64,000 nt of DNA from Azoarcus sp. DD4 (GTDB taxonomy: Bacteria; Pseudomonadota; Gammaproteobacteria; Burkholderiales; Rhodocyclaceae), in the NCBI RefSeq assembly GCF_006496635.1, contig NZ_CP022958.1, positions 4,712,001 through 4,776,000 of the forward strand, read 5' to 3'. The notes below the pieces were generated by a model. That model was not told the origin of the DNA. It made no database searches and saw only the letters and a program-made list of their open reading frames with translations. Shown in pieces: positions 18,549-27,737 of this stretch. The translations under genes and the position numbers were made by a program. Every line of letters begins with the position of its first letter. The stretch's first letter is position 1.

Positions 18549-19385
18549 TCACACCCAGTATGCGACACGTTCGCGGAAACGGATCATCAAATATTGCGCC
18601 AAGAGAAAACCGCAGACGAGCATTCCGATCGACCATCCCCAGGACGAAATGGACAATTCGCTTCCGAGTATTGGCGAACGCACGATGTCGATCAGGTGGT
18701 TGAACGGATTGAAATCGGCAATCCAGGCACGCTCTTTGAGATCCGATGCCCGCCACATGACAGGAGTAAGAAAGAAGCCGACCTGAAAAATATTCCCGAT
18801 GATTGGAGCTACATCGCGAAAACGGGCACAGAGAATGCCGAACACGATGCCGGCCCATACGGCGTTCAACAGCAACAAGAACAGGCCCGGCACAAGCAGA
18901 AGCATCTTTGCCGTCAAGGAATGTCCGAATGCGAGCATCAACAGGACAACGACCGGAAGGCTGTGCAGGAGAATGATGAAATTCCGCCACACCATCCGGC
19001 AGACATGCGTGCTGAGCGGCATGCGTATCTGTTTTATGGTGGATGCGGCGCTGATCATCGTCATGCAGCCTTCATTTGCGGCTGTACTGATGAACTGCCA
19101 GACAACAAGGCCGACGCCCAGGTACGGCAGATAATCCGATATGTCTTGCTGGAGCAGTTCCGAGTACAGGAACCCCAGCACGCCCACCATGATCAGGGTG
19201 GTGAGCGTAAACCAGAATGGTCCAAGCACAGACCGTCTGTAACGCTGACGTATGTCGTGCCAGCCCAGGGCCAGCCAGACATGGTACGCGCTCAGGCCGA
19301 CCAGGATATCCGTGCGCCCGGTATGCCCACGCCAGGACGCATCCACGGATTCAGCAGTTTGTAGATCTAGGGTGGTCGAATTCAT
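18549..19385 (-). CDS. ABC polysaccharide exporter, permease subunit (Wzm/KpsM type)
   Basis: 278 residues from the ATG at 19385; a GTG at 19427 would add 14 residues and cannot be excluded, since neither start has a strong ribosome-binding site. Six hydrophobic segments are visible, starting with 'PFWFTLTTLIMVGVLGFLY'. 'RYRRSVLGPFW' before the first segment is the hallmark of ABC-2 polysaccharide permeases. It pairs with the next gene to move the glycan or lipid-linked glycan across the inner membrane. An ABC route means chains are finished in the cytoplasm, consistent with no Wzx or Wzy gene here. Confidence 0.9.
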   Translation of the reverse strand: MNSTTLDLQTAESVDASWRGHTGRTDILVGLSAYHVWLALGWHDIRQRYRRSVLGPFWFTLTTLIMVGVLGFLYSELLQQDISDYLPYLGVGLVVWQFISTAANEGCMTMISAASTIKQIRMPLSTHVCRMVWRNFIILLHSLPVVVLLMLAFGHSLTAKMLLLVPGLFLLLLNAVWAGIVFGILCARFRDVAPIIGNIFQVGFFLTPVMWRASDLKERAWIADFNPFNHLIDIVRSPILGSELSISSWGWSIGMLVCGFLLAQYLMIRFRERVAYWV

Positions 19386-19494
19386 CTTGGAGGTACAACA
19401 CTTCCTTTTCTTGAGCAATGCAGCCACTGAAAATCATTGATCGCCACACGGCCAAGGATCGCACACATTGCTGCGAACCCCCGGCGCTGAGTGG

Positions 19495-20943
19495 TCAGTT
19501 TGGGGCGCGTCCGTATGTGTCTTCGAAGCGGACAATGTCGTCCTCCCCGAGATAACTCCCCGACTGCACCTCGATGATCTCGAGCGGCACCCTGCCCGGA
19601 TTGGCCAGTCGATGAACGTGACCCAGCGGAATGTAGGTCGATTCGTTCTCGGACAGCAGTAACACTTTGTCGCCATTGGTGACTTCCGCCGTGCCCTTGA
19701 CGACGATCCAGTGCTCCGCGCGATGGTGATGCATTTGCAGGCTGAGTTTGGCGCCGGGATTGACGACGATGCGCTTCACCTGGAAGCGTTCGCCGAAGTC
19801 GATGGAGTCGTACCAACCCCAAGGACGCACGACCTTGCGATGTGTGTCGGCCAGCGAGCGCCCCTCGGCCTTCAGCCGGTTAACGATCTTCTTCACATCC
19901 TGCGTGCGCGATTTGTCCGCAACCAGCACCGCATCCGCCGTTTCGACGACGATGACGTTGTTGAGCCCGACGCCCGCGACGAGCCTGTCGCCGCCGTACA
20001 GCAGGCTGTCGCAGCAGTCTTCGAGGATGGCGTCGCCGCGCGTGGCATTGCCGGCATCGTCCTTCTCCATGACATCCCAGAGCGCATCCCACGCCCCGAC
20101 GTCGGACCAGCCCGCAGACATCGGCACCACGACCCCATCGACGCCGAGGCCGGCATCGCCGACGAGCTTTTCCATGACCGCATAGTCGATGGAGTCGGAC
20201 GGGCAGCTGGCAAACGCGTCGGCATCGATACGGATGAAGTCGGTCTCGTCCGCGGCGGCTGCGCACGCCGCGACACACGCTGCGGCCATCGCGGGATTGA
20301 GCACGCCCAGCGCCTTTAGCCAGACGCTCGCGCGCATCATGAAGAGGCCGCTGTTCCAGAGATACGCGCCGGAAGCCACGTAGTGCTGCGCGCGCTCTGC
20401 GTCGGGTTTTTCGACGAATGCGCTCAGCGCGAGGGCACCGTCCTCGCGCTGAGCGCCGGTCCGGATATAGCCGTAACCTGTCTCCGGGCGGGTCGGCACG
20501 ATGCCGAAAGTCACGATCGCACCGGCACGGGCGGCTGCCAGACCAACCGCCACCGCAGCGTGAAAGGCTGCACGATCATCGACCACGTGATCGGCCGGCA
20601 TGACCAGGAGAATCGGATCTGCCTCCTTGCGCGCGGCGACAAGCGCGGCCAGTGTCAGTGCGGGCGCGGTGTTGCGCCCGCAGGGTTCGAGAATGATCCG
20701 CGCGCCGTCCACGCCCGTTGCACGCAACTGTTCCGCCACCATGAAACGGTGCTCCACATTGGCGACGATCAGGGCGGGGCCACAAGCCGTGCTTGCGCTG
20801 GCGAAGCCGTCCAGACGCCGGACGGTTTCCTGCAACATGGTGAGCTGACCAGTCAACGCCAGGAGCTGCTTGGGGTGCTTGTCGCGGGAAAGCGGCCACA
20901 GACGGGTGCCTGAGCCGCCCGAAAGGATGACGGGAAGCAGCAT
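19495..20943 (-). CDS. manC: Mannose-1-phosphate guanylyltransferase / mannose-6-phosphate isomerase
   Basis: 482 residues from the ATG at 20943; a TTG 39 bases upstream is less likely. The N-terminal nucleotidyltransferase has 'GGSGTRLWPLSRDKHPKQ' at 9-26 and 'FVEKPD'. The C-terminal part is a cupin isomerase domain with 'RPWGWYDS' and 'QMHHHRAEHW' metal ligands. The enzyme makes GDP-mannose, the precursor of mannose, rhamnose or fucose units. It is the first gene of the minus-strand locus, preceded by a 417-base gap where its promoter should lie. Confidence 0.95.
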   Translation of the reverse strand: MLLPVILSGGSGTRLWPLSRDKHPKQLLALTGQLTMLQETVRRLDGFASASTACGPALIVANVEHRFMVAEQLRATGVDGARIILEPCGRNTAPALTLAALVAARKEADPILLVMPADHVVDDRAAFHAAVAVGLAAARAGAIVTFGIVPTRPETGYGYIRTGAQREDGALALSAFVEKPDAERAQHYVASGAYLWNSGLFMMRASVWLKALGVLNPAMAAACVAACAAAADETDFIRIDADAFASCPSDSIDYAVMEKLVGDAGLGVDGVVVPMSAGWSDVGAWDALWDVMEKDDAGNATRGDAILEDCCDSLLYGGDRLVAGVGLNNVIVVETADAVLVADKSRTQDVKKIVNRLKAEGRSLADTHRKVVRPWGWYDSIDFGERFQVKRIVVNPGAKLSLQMHHHRAEHWIVVKGTAEVTNGDKVLLLSENESTYIPLGHVHRLANPGRVPLEIIEVQSGSYLGEDDIVRFEDTYGRAPN

Positions 20944-21360
20944 GGATGACTCGTTAATGAGTGGTATGGTCGGAGTGTTCAACCGGATTTCAGGGAAGCG
21001 TTGGCCGGGTCAAGAGCCGGGACCTCGCGAGCGATGATCTCGGGGCTGCACGCCACAGTTCGGCTGCAGCTGCGCGAGGGTGTCAGCCGGAACACGCCAC
21101 ACAGCCGCCGGACACCTGGAACAATCCGGGCCACTTATTGGCCCGCGGGAAGCAGCAAGGGATGAACGGGTCGGCACGGTTGGCTGGGCGAATGGCTACG
21201 TGGGCGAGTCCGGCATTATCGCACTGCGGCAAAATTTCAATAAGCTGGCCGAAAGTCGTAGAGCCGAATTGCCGGATGCCGGGCGTCCTCGTTGGAAGCA
21301 AAGCACTCATTCAACGGTGCGTGACCAGTTCCCGGCATTTCCTGGCGCAGCCTTGCCCCG
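20944..21360. other. Non-coding gap between polA and manC
   Basis: 417 bases without a credible gene. It should hold the main promoter of the polysaccharide locus, which reads leftwards. On the minus strand a TTGAAA (plus-strand 21235-21240) and a GATAAT (21215-21220) are visible but only 14 bases apart, so this is a weak candidate. A seven-base-pair hairpin with a five-base loop lies at 21127-21145, without a T-run. Confidence 0.5.
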
Positions 21361-24090
21361 TCAATGTGCTTCGTCCCAGTTAGCCCCCGCGCCCACCTCC
21401 ACCAGCAGCGGCACCGCCAGTTGTGCGACCCCGCCCATCAGCCGCGGCAGCTCCGCACGCATCGTCTCCAGCTCGCCCTGCGGCACTTCCAGCACCAATT
21501 CGTCGTGCACCTGCAGCACCAGCCGCGACTTCAAGCCCGAGCCCGCCAGCCAGCCATGCGCCGCGATCATCGCCTTCTTGATCAGGTCGGCCGCGGTGCC
21601 CTGCATCGGCGCGTTGATCGCGGCGCGCTCGGCGGCCTGGCGACGCCCCACCTGCTGGGCGCGGATGTCCGGCAGGTGCAGCCGGCGGCCGAACACCGTT
21701 TCGACGTAGCCCTTGTCCTTGGCCTCGGCCTTGATGCGCTCCATGTAGTCGGCCACGCCGGGGTAGCGGGCGAAGTAGCGGTCTATCCAGGCCTGCGCGG
21801 CGGCGCGCTCGATGCCGAGGTTCCTGGCCAGGCCGTGGGCGCTCATGCCGTAGATCAGGCCGAAGTTGATCACCTTGGCGTAGCGGCGCTGCTCGCTGCT
21901 GACCTCCGCCGGCTCGACGCCGAACACCTCGGCGGCGGTGGCGCGGTGCACATCCTCGCCGCGGGCGAAGGCGTCGAGCAAGCGGGCGTCGCCCGACAGG
22001 TGGGCCATGATGCGCAACTCGATCTGCGAGTAGTCGGCCGAGACGATGAGGTGGTCGCGCGGGGCAATGAAGGCGGCGCGGATGCGGCGGCCCTCGGCAG
22101 TGCGGATCGGGATGTTCTGCAGATTGGGATCGGTGCTTGCCAGCCGGCCGGTGACGGCGGTGGCCTGCGAGAAGTTGGTGTGCACCCGGCCGGTCTTCGG
22201 ATTGACCATGCGCGGCAGCTTGTCGGCGTAGGTGCTCTTGAGCTTGGCGAGGCCGCGGTGCTCCAGCAGCAGCTTGGGCAGCGGGTAGTCGTCGGCGAGC
22301 TGGGTGAGCACGTCCTCGTCGGTGGAGGGCTGACCGGTGGCGGTCTTCTTCACCACCGGCAGCCCGAGCTTGCCGAACAGGATCTCGCCGAGCTGCTTGG
22401 GCGAACCGAGGTTGAAGGGCTGGCCGGCCAGTTGATGCGCCTCGCGCTCCAGTTCCATCAGGCGGCGGCCGAGTTCCTCGCCGTGCTGCGCGAGCAGGAA
22501 GGGGTCGATCAGCACGCCGGTGCGCTCCATCTCCAGCAGCACCGCCATGGTCGGCAGTTCGATCTCGCGGTAAAGCGCGGCCAGCCTCGGCGCCGCCTCC
22601 ACCTGCGGCCACAGTTTGCGGTGCAGGCGCAGGGTGATGTCGGCGTCCTCGGCGGCGTATTCGGTTGCGCGATCCACCGCCACCTCGTCGAAGCCGATCT
22701 GCTTGGCGCCCTTGCCGCAGACCTCGGTGTACGGAATCGTGGTCAGGCCGAGGTGGCGCTTGGCGAGCGAATCCATGTCGTGCGTCCTGTCGGACTCCAG
22801 CACATAGGATTCGAGCAGGGTATCGTGGGCGATGCCGCCCAGGCGGATGCCGTGGTTGAGCAGCACATGGGCGTCGTACTTGAGGTTCTGGCCGACCTTG
22901 GCGTGCGCGGCGGATTCCAGCCAGGGCTTGAGCCTGGCCAGCACCTCGGCCAGCGGCAGCTGCTCGGGCGCATCGGCGCCGCGATGGGCAAGCGGCAGGT
23001 AGGCAGCCTCGCCCTTCACCGTGGAAAAGGACATGCCGACCAGCTGCGCCGCCATCGGGTCCAGGCTGGTGGTCTCGGTGTCGAAGGCGGTGAGTTCGGC
23101 GGCGTTCAGCTTCGCCAGCCAGGCGTCGAAGCTCGGCCAGTCGAGGATGGCCTGATAGCCGGCGCGATGCGCGGCGGGGTCGGCGGGCGGATCGTCTTCC
23201 TCCACCTCGGCCACCGCAGGTGCCGCTTCGCCGGCGGAGGCCGCTCCCTCGGCGAGGTCCTTCAGCCAGCCGCGGAACTCGAAGCGCTCGTAGAGCGCGC
23301 GCAACGCGGCCTTGTCGTCCTCGCGCGCCGGCAATTCTTCGAGCTGCAGCGGCAGCTCGATGTCGGTCGCCACCGTCACCAGGCGTTTGCCTAGCGGCAG
23401 GAAGTCCAGGTGCTTGCGCAGGTTCTCGCCCACCTTGCCGCCCACCTTGTCGGCATTGGCGACGAGGTTGTCGAGCGTGCCGTACTCGGTGAGCCACTTC
23501 ACCGCGGTCTTAGGGCCGCACTTCTCCACGCCGGGCACATTGTCGACGGTGTCGCCGACCAGCGCCAGGTAGTCGATGATGCGCTCCGGCGGCACGCCGA
23601 ACTTGGCAGCCACGCCAGCCTCGTCCAGCACTTCTTCGTTCATGGTGTTGACCCAGCGCACGCCGGGACGCACCAGCTGGGTGAGGTCCTTGTCGCCGGT
23701 GGAGATCACCACCTCCCAGCCGCGCTCGACCGCCTGGCGGGTCAGCGTGCCGATGACGTCGTCGGCCTCGACGCCCTCGACCGACAGCAGCGGCCAGCCC
23801 TCGGCCTGCACCGCTTCATGCAGCGGTTCGATCTGCACGCGCAGGTCGTCGGGCATCGGCGGGCGGTGCGATTTGTATTCCGGATACCAGTCGTCGCGGA
23901 AGGTCTTGCCCTTGGCATCGAACACGCAGGCGCGATACTCCGCCTTGTAGTCGCTCTCCAGCCGACGTAGCATCGATAACACACCGCGGATCGCCCCGGT
24001 GGGCTCGCCCTTCGAATTGCGCAGGTCGGGCAAGGCATGGAAGGCGCGGTAAAGATAGCTGGAGCCATCGACGAGCAGCAGGGTGGGCAT
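21361..24090 (-). CDS. polA: DNA polymerase I
   Basis: 909 residues from the ATG at 24090. Residues 1-290 are the 5'-nuclease domain ('LLLVDGSSYLYRAFHALP'). The 3'-5' exonuclease domain keeps its acidic residues ('FDTETTSLD'), so proofreading should be active. The polymerase part has motif A 'SADYSQIELRIMAHLSGD', the O-helix 'RRYAKVINFGLIYG' and motif C 'VHDELVLEVP'. It fills gaps and removes RNA primers during replication and repair. Full length for the family. Confidence 0.98.
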   Translation of the reverse strand: MPTLLLVDGSSYLYRAFHALPDLRNSKGEPTGAIRGVLSMLRRLESDYKAEYRACVFDAKGKTFRDDWYPEYKSHRPPMPDDLRVQIEPLHEAVQAEGWPLLSVEGVEADDVIGTLTRQAVERGWEVVISTGDKDLTQLVRPGVRWVNTMNEEVLDEAGVAAKFGVPPERIIDYLALVGDTVDNVPGVEKCGPKTAVKWLTEYGTLDNLVANADKVGGKVGENLRKHLDFLPLGKRLVTVATDIELPLQLEELPAREDDKAALRALYERFEFRGWLKDLAEGAASAGEAAPAVAEVEEDDPPADPAAHRAGYQAILDWPSFDAWLAKLNAAELTAFDTETTSLDPMAAQLVGMSFSTVKGEAAYLPLAHRGADAPEQLPLAEVLARLKPWLESAAHAKVGQNLKYDAHVLLNHGIRLGGIAHDTLLESYVLESDRTHDMDSLAKRHLGLTTIPYTEVCGKGAKQIGFDEVAVDRATEYAAEDADITLRLHRKLWPQVEAAPRLAALYREIELPTMAVLLEMERTGVLIDPFLLAQHGEELGRRLMELEREAHQLAGQPFNLGSPKQLGEILFGKLGLPVVKKTATGQPSTDEDVLTQLADDYPLPKLLLEHRGLAKLKSTYADKLPRMVNPKTGRVHTNFSQATAVTGRLASTDPNLQNIPIRTAEGRRIRAAFIAPRDHLIVSADYSQIELRIMAHLSGDARLLDAFARGEDVHRATAAEVFGVEPAEVSSEQRRYAKVINFGLIYGMSAHGLARNLGIERAAAQAWIDRYFARYPGVADYMERIKAEAKDKGYVETVFGRRLHLPDIRAQQVGRRQAAERAAINAPMQGTAADLIKKAMIAAHGWLAGSGLKSRLVLQVHDELVLEVPQGELETMRAELPRLMGGVAQLAVPLLVEVGAGANWDEAH

Positions 24091-24182
24091 CCTGGAAATC
24101 CTTGCGGGCACGCTGGTGCGGCATGACGAGCGCAGACGCGTCGCGGCGGCACCGGCCCAGAATAATTAGATTAGAGAAGCAG

Positions 24183-24905
24183 ATGACCGCGAAAGAAAAA
24201 CTCCCCCGCAGCGTGCCCGGCAGCGCGCCACGCTTCAATGCGCGCGAGTCCTGGCGGATTTTTGGAATTATGGCAGAGTTCGTCGAGGCGACCGAACGCC
24301 TCAATGCCATCCGCCCCGCCGTCTCCATCTTCGGCAGCGCGCGCATTCCGCCCGACCACATGTACTACATGCTGACGGAGAAGATCTCGCGCCTGCTGTC
24401 GGACGCCGGTTTTTCGGTAATCTCCGGCGGCGGCCCCGGCATCATGGAGGCTGCCAACAAGGGGGCCTATTTCGGCAAGAGCCCCTCGATCGGCCTCAAC
24501 ATCCAGTTGCCCATGGAGCAGCAGGCCAACCCCTACCAGGACATCTCGCAGACCTTCCAGCACTTCTTCGCGCGCAAGTTCATGTTCGTGAAGTTCGCCA
24601 CCGCCTACGTCGTGATGCCCGGCGGCTTCGGCACCCTGGATGAGCTGCTCGAAGCGATGACGCTGATCCAGACCGGCAAGAGCCGCAAGATCCCCATCAT
24701 CCTGGTCCATGGCCCGTTCTGGAAGGGGCTGCTCGACTGGTTCCGCGACCGCCTGGTGGCCGAGCGCATGATCAACCCCGAGGACCTCGAACTCGTGCAG
24801 GTGATCGACAAGCCGGAAGACGTGGTCGAAGCCATTTTCAAACATTACGAAACCCGCGGCTTCCTGCCGCTGCCGGAAGAACACGAACTGATGCTCAACC
24901 TCTGA
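24183..24905 (+). CDS. LOG family protein (lysine decarboxylase-like fold)
   Basis: 240 residues from the ATG at 24183, with AGAGAAG just upstream. 'SGGGPGIMEAANKG' and 'PGGFGTLDELLE' are the two motifs of the LOG/TIGR00730 family. Characterised members are phosphoribohydrolases that release the base from nucleoside 5'-monophosphates, including cytokinin ribotides. The 'lysine decarboxylase' name is historical and does not describe the activity. Divergent from polA with a 92-base intergenic region. Confidence 0.9.
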   Translation: MTAKEKLPRSVPGSAPRFNARESWRIFGIMAEFVEATERLNAIRPAVSIFGSARIPPDHMYYMLTEKISRLLSDAGFSVISGGGPGIMEAANKGAYFGKSPSIGLNIQLPMEQQANPYQDISQTFQHFFARKFMFVKFATAYVVMPGGFGTLDELLEAMTLIQTGKSRKIPIILVHGPFWKGLLDWFRDRLVAERMINPEDLELVQVIDKPEDVVEAIFKHYETRGFLPLPEEHELMLNL

Positions 24906-24979
24906 GTCATTGCCGGCCCGAGCCGGGCGCTCGACCGCCCCGCGCTGCTAGAATCCGGCCCCTCTCAAGGAGAATCGCC

Positions 24980-25300
24980 ATGCGTCGCACCCTGATCGCC
25001 CTGCTGATGGCCGCCGCGCTGCCGGCTTTCGCCCAGCAACCGCCCAAGCTCGAACCGATCCCCGAACCGCCCCCGCCGCCGCCGGGCATGACCGACACCG
25101 ACGAGCCGCAGGTCACCATCGTCAAGCGCGGCGAGGACACCGTGAGCGAATACCGCATCCGCGGCAAGCTCTACATGGTCAAGGTGACGCCGCCGCACGG
25201 CGTGCCCTACTACCTGATCGACAGGAACGGCGATGGCCGGATGGTGCGCGACGACGCACCCGCACTGTCCGTCCCGATGTGGGTGATCAAGAGCTGGTGA
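24980..25300 (+). CDS. DUF2782 exported protein
   Basis: 106 residues with a signal peptide that probably ends after 'PAFA' near residue 18. A proline-rich linker (PEPPPPPPG) follows, then a small beta-rich domain with 'YRIRGKLYMVKVTP' and 'YYLIDRNGDG'. This matches the DUF2782 family, found beside polA or thrB in betaproteobacteria. Function is unknown; periplasmic location is inferred. AAGGAG precedes the ATG, and its stop overlaps the next gene as GTGA. Confidence 0.85.
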   Translation: MRRTLIALLMAAALPAFAQQPPKLEPIPEPPPPPPGMTDTDEPQVTIVKRGEDTVSEYRIRGKLYMVKVTPPHGVPYYLIDRNGDGRMVRDDAPALSVPMWVIKSW

Positions 25301-25863
25301 GCGCCGCCGGCCCCGAGGTGCGCAGCTTCGCGCCGGTGTGGCGCGAGGACGCGCGCGTGCTGGTGCTCGGCAGCATGCCGGGCGTGGCCTCGCTGAGCGC
25401 CGCGCAGTACTACGCGCATCCGCGCAACGCCTTCTGGACCATCATGGGCGAATTCTTCGGCGCCGGCCCGGCCCTGCCCTACCCGGCGCGGCTGGAACGC
25501 CTGCTCGATGCCCGTATCGCTCTGTGGGACGTCATTGCCAGCTGCCGCCGCCCCGGCAGCCTGGACAGCGCGATCGCCCCCGAAAGCGTGGTCGCCAACG
25601 ACCTCCCCGGGCTGATCGCGGCCTGCCCCGCGCTCGAATACATTTTCTTCAACGGCAGCACGGCGGCGGACGCATTCCGGCGCCACTTCGGCGCGCGACT
25701 CGCCACCGCCGGCGACCGGCCTACACTGAAACTGCAGCGCCTGCCGTCCACCAGCCCCGCTCACGCCGGCCGCAATCTGGCCGACAAGCTTGCCGCATGG
25801 ACTATCCTGCGCCAGGCCGCGGAGCGCGACGCCACACTGCAGGCGGCGGTCGGCGCAGCCTGA
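25297..25863 (+). CDS. DNA-deoxyinosine glycosylase (UDG family 6)
   Basis: 188 residues from the GTG at 25297, which overlaps the previous stop as GTGA. 'LVLGSMPGVASL' and 'YYAHPRNAFW' form the family active-site region and 'LPSTSPAHA' the later DNA-contacting motif of uracil-DNA-glycosylase-superfamily hypoxanthine glycosylases. It should excise deoxyinosine (deaminated adenine) from DNA in base-excision repair. Co-transcribed with the DUF2782 gene. Confidence 0.88.
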   Translation: MSAAGPEVRSFAPVWREDARVLVLGSMPGVASLSAAQYYAHPRNAFWTIMGEFFGAGPALPYPARLERLLDARIALWDVIASCRRPGSLDSAIAPESVVANDLPGLIAACPALEYIFFNGSTAADAFRRHFGARLATAGDRPTLKLQRLPSTSPAHAGRNLADKLAAWTILRQAAERDATLQAAVGAA

Positions 25864-25893
25864 ACGCCATACGCCTTACCGGAGCCCACGCCC

Positions 25894-26838
25894 ATGTCCG
25901 TCTTCACCTCCGTGCCCGACGCCGCCCTCGCCGGCTGGCTGCAGAACTACGCCATCGGCCGCCTGGTGGAGCTCAAGGGCATCTCTGCCGGCGTGCAGAA
26001 CAGCAACTTCTTCGTCACCACCACGCTGGGCCGCTACGTGCTGACGCTGTTCGAAAGCATTCCGCGCGCCGAGTTGCCCTACTACCTGCACCTGATGGCC
26101 CACCTCGCCCGCCATGGCCTGCCGGTGCCCGCACCGATCGCCAACCGCGACAACGAGTACCTCGACACCCTGTGCGAGCGTCCGGCGGTCCTGGTGATGC
26201 GACTGCCCGGCCGTTCGGTAATGGCGCCCGACACCGCCCATTGCGCCAAGGTCGGCGCCATGCTTGCCGGGCTGCACCTGGCCGGGCTGTCCTACGGCCG
26301 CCGCCAGGACAATCCGCGCGGTCCGGCCTGGCGGCGCGCAACCGCCGCCGCGGTGCGCGACTTCCTGCCGGCCGACGAGCGCGCCCTGCTCGACGCCGAG
26401 ATCGCCTTCCAGCAGCAGACCGACTTTGCCGCCCTGCCGGCCGGCGCCATCCATGCCGACCTCTTCCGCGACAACGTGCTGTGGGACGGCGAGCACATCG
26501 GCGGCGTCATCGACTTCTACTTCGCCGGCCACGACGCGCTGCTGTTCGACGTCGCGGTCACGGTCAACGACTGGTGCGCCACGCCGGACGGCGAACTGGA
26601 CCGGACCCGCTGTGCCGCACTGCTCGCCGCCTACCACGCCGAGCGCCCCTTCACCGCCGCCGAACACACCGCCTGGCCGACCATGCTGCGCGCCGCCGCG
26701 TTGCGCTTCTGGCTGTCGCGCGCGGCCGACTTCCACCTGCCGCGCGAGGGCGAAATGGTGCTGGTCAAGAACCCGGACGAATACCGCGACATCCTGCGCC
26801 TGCGCATCGCTGCCAGCCCGGCGCTGGCCTGCGCATGA
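25894..26838 (+). CDS. thrB: Homoserine kinase (aminoglycoside-phosphotransferase fold)
   Basis: 314 residues, the normal size for ThrB of the APH-like type found in betaproteobacteria. 'GAIHADLFRDNVLW' holds the catalytic aspartate and 'GVIDFYFAG' the metal-binding one; 'GVQNSNFFV' near residue 32 is the nucleotide loop. It phosphorylates homoserine in threonine synthesis. Placement after the DUF2782 and glycosylase genes is a common betaproteobacterial order. Confidence 0.95.
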   Translation: MSVFTSVPDAALAGWLQNYAIGRLVELKGISAGVQNSNFFVTTTLGRYVLTLFESIPRAELPYYLHLMAHLARHGLPVPAPIANRDNEYLDTLCERPAVLVMRLPGRSVMAPDTAHCAKVGAMLAGLHLAGLSYGRRQDNPRGPAWRRATAAAVRDFLPADERALLDAEIAFQQQTDFAALPAGAIHADLFRDNVLWDGEHIGGVIDFYFAGHDALLFDVAVTVNDWCATPDGELDRTRCAALLAAYHAERPFTAAEHTAWPTMLRAAALRFWLSRAADFHLPREGEMVLVKNPDEYRDILRLRIAASPALACA

Positions 26839-26944
26839 ATATCGCTTTGAACTCGCCCGCCCCATCGGCTAGCATCGGCGCGCCCCGGCCCGCATCGGCA
26901 TTCCGCCGCCCGGCTCCCGGACCCGCGCGCACCCTCCCACACAG

Positions 26945-27730
26945 ATGACCACCCACCCGCCTCACCACCGCCACCACCCGCTGCCACCGCCCGCCACTGT
27001 CACGCCCGCCGACGCCCTGCGCTGGCTGTCGGCCGGCTGGAGTCTGTTCGTCAGGAACCCCGCGATCTGGCTGGCCCAGACGCTGATCCTGATCGTCATC
27101 CTGGCCGCACTCGGCGTCGTGCCCTTCCTCGGCTGGGCCGCCGCGCCGGTCGCCTTGCCGGTGCTGGTGGGCGGTCTGGTCGCCGGCGCGCAGGCGCTCG
27201 ATCGCGGCGAAGCGCTGCGCGTCGGCCACCTCTTCGACGGTCTGCGCCGCCACGCCGGCAATCTGCTGCTGGTCGGCGGTTTCCACCTGCTCGGCACCCT
27301 GCTCGCGGCGCTGGTGGCCGCGGCCATCGGCGGCAGCGCGGTACTCACCGGCATGCTGTTCGGCGCCTTCGCCGGTATGGGGCTCGCCACCGGCGGTGTG
27401 ATGTTCGGCGTGCTGGTCTTTACCGTGCTGTGGGCGCTGCTGATGATGGCATTGTCGTTCGCGCCGGCACTGGTCATGCTGCAGGACGTCGCGCCGCTGG
27501 ACGCGATGAAGCTGTCCGCCCAGGCCTGCTTCCACAACCTGCTGACCTTTGCCCTGCTGGCGGCCATGCTCTATGTCCTGGTGTGGGTAGCGATGCTGCC
27601 GGCCGGACTGGGCATGCTGGTGCTGGTGCCGGTGCTGGCCGGTGCCCTCTATGCCGCCTGGCGGGACATCTTCGCCCCGCCGCCCGCCCTGCCCGCCCCG
27701 GCTACCGACGCGACCGATACCCGCGCATAA
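26945..27730 (+). CDS. BPSS1780 family membrane protein
   Basis: 261 residues. A His/Pro-rich N-terminal tail is followed by about six hydrophobic segments. 'SAGWSLFVRNPAIWLAQ' is the entry motif of the BPSS1780 family of inner-membrane proteins of unknown function, and 'DAMKLSAQACFHNLLTF' is the matching later segment. The next gene is a paralogue, only seven bases away, so the two probably act together. No catalytic motif is visible. Confidence 0.8.
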   Translation: MTTHPPHHRHHPLPPPATVTPADALRWLSAGWSLFVRNPAIWLAQTLILIVILAALGVVPFLGWAAAPVALPVLVGGLVAGAQALDRGEALRVGHLFDGLRRHAGNLLLVGGFHLLGTLLAALVAAAIGGSAVLTGMLFGAFAGMGLATGGVMFGVLVFTVLWALLMMALSFAPALVMLQDVAPLDAMKLSAQACFHNLLTFALLAAMLYVLVWVAMLPAGLGMLVLVPVLAGALYAAWRDIFAPPPALPAPATDATDTRA

Positions 27731-27737
27731 TTTCGTC

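Noticed and set aside
1..20943. Wzx/Wzy-type polysaccharide assembly
   Set aside because: No flippase or polymerase gene is present; the ABC permease and ATPase show an ABC-exported glycan instead.
21215..21240. Sigma-70 promoter for manC
   Set aside because: Hexamers are acceptable, but the 14-base spacing is too short for a confident call, so it is only mentioned in the gap entry.
21364..23394. A long open frame (about 676 residues) on the plus strand opposite polA
   Set aside because: It mirrors the polymerase gene in a high-GC region where antisense frames stay open by chance. The translated protein is rich in His, Arg and Gln with no known motifs.
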